Source: Antilocapra americana
Lineage: Eukaryota > Chordata > Mammalia > Artiodactyla > Antilocapridae
NCBI GenBank assembly: GCA_007570785.1
Contig: ML664199.1
Span: 21,434,748-21,498,747 of the forward strand
Direction: 5' to 3'
DNA: 64,000 nucleotides
In this document: positions 57,445 to 64,000 of the stretch, piece after piece
Layout of the letters: every line of letters starts with the position of its first letter
How positions within the stretch are numbered: the stretch's first letter is position 1
Position numbers and translations under genes: made by a program
Notes under the pieces: generated by a model
Seen by the model: only the letters and a program-made list of their open reading frames with translations
Databases searched by the model: none
What the model was told of the DNA's origin: nothing

Positions 57445-58205
57445 AGAAATATAAGATATTTCTGTATAATCATCTGTATTATTATTAGCATTGTATATTT
57501 ATTAGGTCATTTTTTTCTACAACAGAAAAGGGTGATGATCATCATCTCCAAGTTCAAGCCTCAATCTACCACCCCCCAGACCTTCTTTACTCTTGCAAAA
57601 GAGAAGACAGCTCATGTCTGCTCCCTTGCTTTGCAAAAGTAGTGCAGAATAGCTCAGTAAAATGTGATGGATGGCAGCATCCTTCCTGCTGCAAATATTA
57701 CACATAAGCAATTATCTTGGATATTTAATACTCATGTGTTGTAAGTTTCCAGAGAGGGTTAAGAGAAAGTCAAAAGTTCCTGATGCTCTGTGGTTCAGTT
57801 CTTGCAAGAGAGAAGCATGATGAAATGAGAAATGGACAGCTCTAACCTATCGGACCATAACCAGTGTCCAGCAATGTGATCTTTTCAGGGTGTGGAGATA
57901 TTTGCTTTTCTATAATCATTACTCAGATAGATTTTTGGAGAATATTGTTGCTTCATTCTGCCACAAAATTCTGCCTAAGACTTGTGTATATAAACGGAGA
58001 TAATGAGACTCCTTAGGAAATCGAGGGAGAGCAGAGGAGGAAGGAAGAGAAGTGATAAAAATCTATGGCCCAGGCATGTTTGTTCACTTTATCCCTAGCT
58101 TATAACCCAGAGGCTGGCAGGGGATGGCTTTGTTGAGTGTTGCATGATTGAAAGTAATTGTGAAAGACTGTGCTCATGCCATTATTATTTTTTTTTTTAA
58201 GGTAA
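57445..58205. other. Unique sequence
   Basis: No recognised repeat or gene. Confidence 0.35.
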
Positions 58206-58213
58206 CTCCCTTG

Positions 58214-58262
58214 AAAGTGAAAGTCTCTCAGTCATGTCTGACTCTTTGGGACCTCATGGTAT
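58214..58262 (-). mobile_element. Short BovA 3' fragment
   Basis: GAAAGTGAAAGTCTCTCAGTC and CTGACTCTTTGGGACC, about 50 bp of the shared Bov 3' end. Confidence 0.75.
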
Positions 58263-58375
58263 GTACCACAGCATCAAACAGAGTGAATACCCACTACTTT
58301 TTTATATTTCCAAAAAACTTGTCAGAATATTTGACCCTAACCCTTAAAGTAGAGGTCACCATGGAGCACTGAGTA

Positions 58376-58430
58376 GACTTTGTTGAGCTACTACACTCCA
58401 ATAAAAATTAATTTTAAAGATAAAAAAATA
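58376..58430 (+). mobile_element. L1 3' terminal fragment
   Basis: GAGCTACTACACTCCAATAAA followed by an A-rich tail. Only the last 50 bp of an L1. Confidence 0.6.
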
Positions 58431-58779
58431 AACCTTAGAGAGATAAAGTAGAGGGCCCTGGAGGTGTTGCAATGTCTAGGTCATGGGCAGAATACAGTGG
58501 GGCAAGTTACTGGCAGCCTGTGGCGTAACAAAACCATTGAGACCTTTTCCGTCTTTATGGAAGAAGAGTAGTGTTCTGAGGCCCAGAGAGCAGCCTGAAT
58601 TGCCTGGCATCCAGGACGTTTCCCAGTTGCCTTTGCAACACACTTTGTGTGGGGAGTGGAGAAGCAGGAAGTAAAAGTTACCGAAGCTCTGTGAGCCTCT
58701 GCATCCTCATCTGTAAGATGGGCTAGAGCTTTCTGAGGCCCAGAATTGTGCAAAATGAAGGAGAAAATGTAGATTAAGC

Positions 58780-59343
58780 ATGGTGACTGCACCATGAAAT
58801 TAAAGACACTTGCTCCTTGGAAGAAAAGCTATGACCAACCTAGACAGCATATTAAAAAGCAGAGACATTACTTTGCCAACAAAGGTCTGTCTAGTCAAAG
58901 CTATAGTTTTTCCAGTAGTCATGTATGGATGTGAGAGTTGGACCATAAAGAAACCTGAGTGCTGAAGAGGTGATGCTTTTGAACTGTCATTTCAGAGAAG
59001 ACTCTTGAGAGTCCCTTGGACTGCAAGGAGATCCAACCAGTCCATCCGAAAGGAAACCAGTCCTGGATATTCATTGGAAGGACTGATGCTGAAGCTGAAA
59101 CTCCAATACTTTGGCCACCTGATGCGAAGAGCTGACTCACTGGAAAAGACCCTGATGCTGGGAAAGATTGAGGGCAGGAGGAGAAGGGGATGACAGAGGA
59201 TAAGATGTTTTGATGGCATCACCGACTCAATGGACATGAGTTTGAGCAAGCTCCAGGAGTTCGCAATGGTCAGGGAAGCCTGGCAAGCTGCAGTTCATGG
59301 GGTTGTGAAAAGTCGGACATGACTGAATGACAGAACTGAGCTG
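58780..59343 (+). mobile_element. BovB, 5'-truncated (about 565 bp)
   Basis: Starts CATGGTGACTGCACCATG, nearly the same BovB base as the copy at 20972, and ends GACAGAACTGAGCTGAAG. Contains the usual ATGCTGGGAAAGATTGAGG block. Confidence 0.92.
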
Positions 59344-59960
59344 AAGCATCATCCTAGTACCTGGCTCCTAGGAAGCACTCAACAAAAGGGAGCAGTTTTT
59401 CTTAGGAGGAAGCACAAAACTCTTGTCTTTGGAGAAGACCTCTTCTCCCTCCCTGTCTCCTCCTTCTAGCCTTTGGGGGCATTTCTGTAGTAATTGGCTG
59501 CTGGGGCTTGGCATCTATCTGTAGAAAATACATTTTTTTTTTTTGTGAAAGGGCTCTGAGGTGGTGGTGAGAGGCATTTATTAGTGATCTAAAGCAACAT
59601 AAGTTGCCTCTGGTGTTTATTGACCGTTTCTAGCTGGAGGCACAAAAATACACCAGCACTAAAGGGTGAGTTACTATTGGTTGCTACTCATTGGACCAGC
59701 AGGGACTTGGCGAGCTCTTCGAGGACAGTGTGTCTTGCATCAATCAACAGTGACCCCTCTGGCTGAATAGGTACAGGCATAAAGAGGCTCCTAAATTAGC
59801 CTCTGTTCTCCTTGGCTGGATGGATGGAAGATGAAATGCAATCACTGGAGTGGGAGAAAATATGTGTGGTGTAGCACTGAGCTGTACCCTGGAAATTCAG
59901 GCTGATCTGTGCCTCCCAAAACAAATCTGAAATAATTTTTCTCTATGGGCCTATTAAAAA

Positions 59961-59989
59961 TACACACACACACACACACACACACACAC
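59961..59989 (+). repeat. (CA)n microsatellite
   Basis: Fourteen uninterrupted AC units. Confidence 0.95.
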
Positions 59990-60273
59990 TTAATACACTG
60001 ATATCGTGGGAGATGAGGCAGGGAATGGAAGATGTGGGGATAAAAGAGGATGGACAGAGGGAAGAATACCCAGAGCAATGTGTTTGATAAATGAATTAAA
60101 ATAGAGCTAATGGAATCCCCTAAAATTTGTCCTTCCAGGATATGTTGGAGGCATCTTAAAAGTAATGCTCTTGTTTTTAAGAAATGTTTGCATCTACTCA
60201 GGGATTCTTCTGCTCCCTTCTTCTTCGTAATTTTTCATTTGGTCAAAAAAGGAAGAAAAGAGGACTCTCCAGG

Positions 60274-60306
60274 ACTGAAGCGACTTAGCAGCAGCAGCAG
60301 CAGCAG
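60274..60306 (+). mobile_element. Extremely truncated Bov-A2 with (AGC)n tail
   Basis: ACTGAAGCGACTTAG plus six CAG units is just the last 33 bp of Bov-A2. CCAGG on both sides (60269-60273, 60307-60311) could be a short target duplication. Confidence 0.7.
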
Positions 60307-60785
60307 CCAGGTCAAAACACACCTTTGTGCCTCACACTTCCTACGTTGTCTATATGGTCTAACAGCCTTCATTTCAATGCCTGCTAGAGATTCATTAGCA
60401 CTCAAAAAGGCTGGTGAGAGAATGGTAAATCCAGGTAATAAATGATAATAAATCCAACAATATTGCACTTGTTTCCTTAAAGGCATCAGACCAGGACACT
60501 GAATCCTGTTCCAGATGGGTGTGTCATAGAAGCCTGGGTCATGGTGGTGTCTTCTGATGTAGAATGTGTGTATAATGCAATGCACCTCCTAACTTACTTC
60601 TGAAAAGTGAATCCAGAAGGCCTGGTAGGCACATACTTCAACTCTGCAGAGCTAAGGGAAGTGTTTCTTTCTCTGAGTTTGCAGACTATCTGAGGATTAT
60701 CTTCCTTGGGAGGACAAGTGTGAACCCCAGAGGCTTGTGGAGGTCTGGATACACTTGAGGATTGCTTCTTAATTAATAATAACAG

Positions 60786-61258
60786 TGAGCATTAATGGGG
60801 CCCTTAGTGAGGGCCAGTTGCTGTTGCACATACTTCACATATATCGATGTGTTTAAATCTCTTAAGAACACTATGAAGTAAGTTGTATTATAATCCCCAC
60901 TTATAACGAGGAATTTAAGGCAAAGAGAAGTGATGAAATGTCTTCGAGGTCATATAACTAACGTGAAAGTGAAAGTGTTAGTCGCTCAGTCGTGTCTGAC
61001 TCTTTGTGACCCTGTGGACTGTGGGTGGTCAAGCTCCTCTGTCCATGGGATTCTCCAGGCAAGAATACTGGAGTGAGTAGCTAGTCCCATTTCCAGGGGA
61101 TCTTCCCAACCCATAGATAAAGTCCAGGACTCCTGCACTGCAGGCAGATTCTTTACCGTCTGAGCCACCAGGGAAGCCATAACTAACAAGTGGTGGGCCT
61201 GGAATCTGAATCCAGGCCCTCTGACTCCACATCCTATGCTCCTAACCATTGAAGCCTA
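60786..61258 (-). mobile_element. MIR SINE split by Bov-tA
   Basis: Reversed MIR: AAGAACACTATGAAGTAAG, TATAATCCCCACTTATAAC, GGTCATATAACTAAC, then after the SINE AAGTGGTGGGCCTGGAATC and CCAGGCCCTCTGACTCCAC. Confidence 0.85.
60963..61178 (-). mobile_element. Bov-tA SINE inside MIR, 9-bp target duplication
   Basis: GTGAAAGTGAAAGTGTTAGTC tail to GAGCCACCAGGGAAGCC head. ATAACTAAC at 60954-60962 is repeated at 61179-61187. Confidence 0.95.
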
Positions 61259-61311
61259 CTTATTCTGCCATAACTGGGGAGCCTCGAAAGGGAAAATGAA
61301 CCCTTTGCCAG

Positions 61312-61312
<1 letters not shown>

Positions 61313-61358
<46 letters not shown>

Positions 61359-61366
61359 TATATACT
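61313..61366. repeat. (TA)n / (CA)n compound tract
   Basis: About 19 TA units, then ACACACAC, then TATATA. The TA part is self-complementary. Confidence 0.95.
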
Positions 61367-61404
61367 TAAAAAAGGAACCATATAACCTAATAAAGAAATC
61401 CTCT

Positions 61405-61550
61405 TTTAATATTTATCTTTATTTTTTTATTTGGCTGTGCCAGGTCTTAGTTGCAGCAAGTGGGATCTAGTTCCCTGAACATGGATTGAACCTGGGCCCC
61501 CTGCACTGAGAGCACAGAATGTTAGCCACCGAACCACCACGGATGTCCCA
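61405..61550 (-). mobile_element. CHR-type tRNA SINE
   Basis: TTTGGCTGTGCCAGGTCTTAG, GGATCTAGTTCCCTGAACATG, GGGCCCCCTGCACTGAGAGC and CACCGAACCACCACGG, the CHR SINE reversed, with a T-rich tail on the left. Confidence 0.88.
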
Positions 61551-61554
61551 AATT

Positions 61555-62610
61555 ATGTATATTTTTGTCTTCTAAGTCAATTCAACTTTGGAATGCATTC
61601 TTGGAATTTCTCATTCTTCTGGGATCTCTGGGTCCTCTTTATCAAACAAATAAACAAACAAAACCTAGAAACACTAGAGAGAGTTTCTAGATTTAATGGA
61701 GCTTTTCTGATTAGGACTCACTTCTAGGATAGCCATTTACAATATAGATAGAGGAGGCAGCCTGAGGGTTCCCACCAAGGAAACCCATGGCTCCCAGGTA
61801 CTTGTGACTCTATTGAAAGCAGTTCCTTGCTCTTAGGAGCAGCTAAGGATGCAGAAAAATGTCAACCTGAAGGGGTGTCTACATTACCACAGGCCTGGGA
61901 TAATGTTATAAAATTGTGAGCATTCAAGGATGCCAGGCAGTGACTCCATTTGCTTCTATTTGCAAATTCATACAGGAGGGACCTTTGAAATTTATGTTAT
62001 GTGAAGATACAACCTAGTTCCTCCTCTTGTGTCTCTTCCTGCTCCCCACCTCCTCCCCTGCCTCCCACCACCAATACCACCATGCCTTTTTAAAGTCCTT
62101 TAAAGTTTTCAAAGTGCTTTTATATACATACTTCATGCTTTATGTCAGGTCAGGGCAAAATTTTATTGCATTTGGCCAAAGGCCATTTTGAAACTTTAAG
62201 AGAAAAAAGGAGATACAACATGATCTTTGAAATAAAGGGATTAAAATAGAGCAAAGTTAAAGTTATAAAGGATTTATGAGTTAAGAAAATTATGTATATA
62301 AAAATAAAAATTATGTATGTAGTATACACTAACTATACATTATATATAAATAGAACTGACTGACCAAATACTGCACATGTTTTAAAAAAAGCTAGGATTT
62401 AGACAAAAAACAACTAGAAGATATTAAAAAATGATTTCAAAATTGCATTAATGCATCTTTGGTTTTAAACAGCTAAAACAGGATCCTTGCTGAGAAATTT
62501 AAGGATGTGAAAAGTGAAGAAACAAAAATATAAATATCTATAATATCATTTTACAAAAATAAAACATGATTAGGTTTAGAATACAATCTTCTAGTCTTAT
62601 GTTACCAGCA
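61555..62610. other. Unique AT-rich sequence
   Basis: No recognised repeat or gene. Confidence 0.35.
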
Positions 62611-62612
62611 TG

Positions 62613-62643
<31 letters not shown>

Positions 62644-62655
62644 ACATACATACAA
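62611..62655 (+). repeat. (CA)n microsatellite
   Basis: About 14 CA units followed by TACACACATACATACA. Confidence 0.95.
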
Positions 62656-64000
62656 TGGAGCTGGAAACTTGTTCATGCTACACTCAAATACGCAGAAAAA
62701 AATGCTGCCCTTTAATTTCTAGAAACTCTGATCTGGCCCATGTAACTCTACTTCACTGAGTGGTAAAAACAACTTACTATCCATTAGCAATACTTCAGTC
62801 ACTTCTGATCTCCTTTCATTTAACATTCAGTGTAGTCTAAGTTACCATGGTTTATAGAGTCTTTTTTTAAAAGACTTAATCCCTTTAGAAAAATGCTCAC
62901 TTTAGAAAAATTGCCCCCATAGCCTCACTTTTCACTTCCTCAAGATGATGGCTTGGTGTCTGAGAGACAGGACCATAACTAGAACACAATTAGAATAAAC
63001 CATCTAGAAGCCGCTCTTCTGAGATGACCAAAGTCAAAAAGCTCCCTTCCTCCAGATCAAGGTGGCCTGCACCAGGGCACAAGGTTCTCCAGGTGAGGGT
63101 GACTCCTTAGAACTCACACCTGTGCGCAACATTCCCAACCCTTAGGCACATCCTTGCCAAGGGAACTGCTCTGTCTCCATGTAAGCAGAGGGATGGGGTG
63201 CTTGGGTGCCTGTCCTGTGTCTGGCCCTGCAGGCCTCTGTAGCAAGATCTCTCCTCTGACCAGATGCTCTTTGCCCCACAGGTATATCATCATCAGGTTT
63301 GGTTTGGAACCTGCTCTCCTATTGTTTGGCCAGTACTCTCAGAAACCCCTGGATGCCTCTGACTTGTCTCAGTTTTTGTTGATGCTTTTTGCACCATTGC
63401 CACATCATATAACCAGCCCGTCCTAGAAAGTCCTCCTGGAGCGTCAGGCAAAGAGGCACCGTATCACAGCTCTCCGTGCTGAGCCTACACTGCTCAACTA
63501 AGCTCCTGCTGAGTACTTTCTTGGGGACATAAAGAAATTTTGGGGTCTTGCCTTTGTCACATGGGAATTGAGCATAACTTATAGAAAAAAATTTTCTTCC
63601 TTCCTTTTTCTACCTAGGTGGCCCCATTGGGTTTATTTTATGTGGTCATTCCCCATCATACATCTAATTGAGATCATTTGAACTTCTACTTGAATTAGAT
63701 CTGTTAAGTTCCTAGAAGGTCAAAGACACAATGAAAGTGATTTCAAGAAACTTTTGTAAAATTTACAAATTTATGGCATGTGTTCTGGATCTCGTCTCAA
63801 GCTCACACTTTTTCTTCATGAAACCCTTAAGCCTCTGTGCAAGGGTTTTAGTGCCATACTTCCTGAGTCCAAAAGAGCTTTCAAGGGAATCATTTGATTC
63901 AGGGATTTGGACTTCTGCTAAGTTTATATTTGTTATCTAGAACAATGTTTGGTGGAAACCAACAACAAGATATACTGAACACATTGTAGCTGGTGATTTC
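62656..64000. other. Unique sequence to window end
   Basis: No repeat recognised. A 90-residue frame (63154-63426) contains a pyrimidine tract and CAG (GCTCTTTGCCCCACAG at 63267-63282) that resembles a splice acceptor, but nothing supports an exon. Confidence 0.3.

Larger units (their letters stand above)
59345..60780. other. Mostly unique sequence
   Basis: Contains a CA tract at 59961-59989 and a tiny Bov-A2 tail at 60274-60306. Otherwise nothing recognised. Confidence 0.35.

Noticed and set aside
63154..63426. Exon after a splice-acceptor-like site at 63267-63282
   Set aside because: A pyrimidine tract plus CAG is common by chance; there is no matching donor or recognisable protein.

Overview
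The window is ruminant, almost certainly bovid, nuclear DNA. The evidence is the repeat content: many Bov-tA and Bov-A2 SINEs, a near-complete BovB (RTE-clade) LINE plus at least six truncated BovB copies, CHR-type cetartiodactyl SINEs, bovine-type L1 3' ends, one mariner of the Hsmar1 group, and an older layer of mammal-wide fossils (MIR, L2, MER5A-like hAT, MLT1-type LTRs, old L1M). Sequence alone does not separate cattle, sheep, goat or a relative. All family names come from recognising consensus sequence by eye; no alignment or database search was run.

I find no protein-coding gene, no convincing exon chain, no structural RNA gene and no CpG island. Nearly all open frames are either inside repeats or short chance frames in AT-rich DNA. 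The coding remnants belong to mobile elements: a mariner transposase pseudogene (about 3.7-4.7 kb), the Cys-rich C-terminus of an L1 ORF2 protein (13.3-13.7 kb), and a dead BovB endonuclease/reverse transcriptase (23.8-26.8 kb). The window fits a gene desert or a very long intron.

Layout: 0-5 kb holds a 5'-inverted L1 with SINEs inside, a BovB/Bov-tA composite, and a mariner carrying a rearranged BovB. 5-10 kb is mostly unique with scattered SINEs. 10-13 kb is old L1M. 13-17 kb holds two young L1 3' ends with target-site duplications, a BovB with an inverted 5' part and an MLT1-type LTR. 17.7-19.7 kb is nearly repeat-free. 20-27 kb holds L1, BovB and Bov-A2 insertions, including the 3 kb BovB. 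27-35 kb mixes fossils with a second quiet stretch (30-31.9 kb). 35-37.5 kb has a 19-bp minisatellite and a three-layer MLT1/L1/L1 nest. 38-50 kb is SINEs, L1 tails, dinucleotide tracts and unique DNA. 50-55 kb is mostly unique and contains a perfect CTCF core motif. 55-64 kb has a SINE inserted in a SINE, another BovB, a SINE inside a MIR, and AT/CA tracts.

Nothing here looks like an undescribed biological system. The sequence-supported items most worth checking are the CTCF motif at 52.39 kb, the BovB and L1 copies with inverted 5' segments, the composite BovB/Bov-tA insertion at the mariner edge, the 70-bp unbroken purine/pyrimidine alternation at 49.66 kb, the structured minisatellite at 35.03 kb, and the repeat-poor stretches that may be conserved noncoding DNA.
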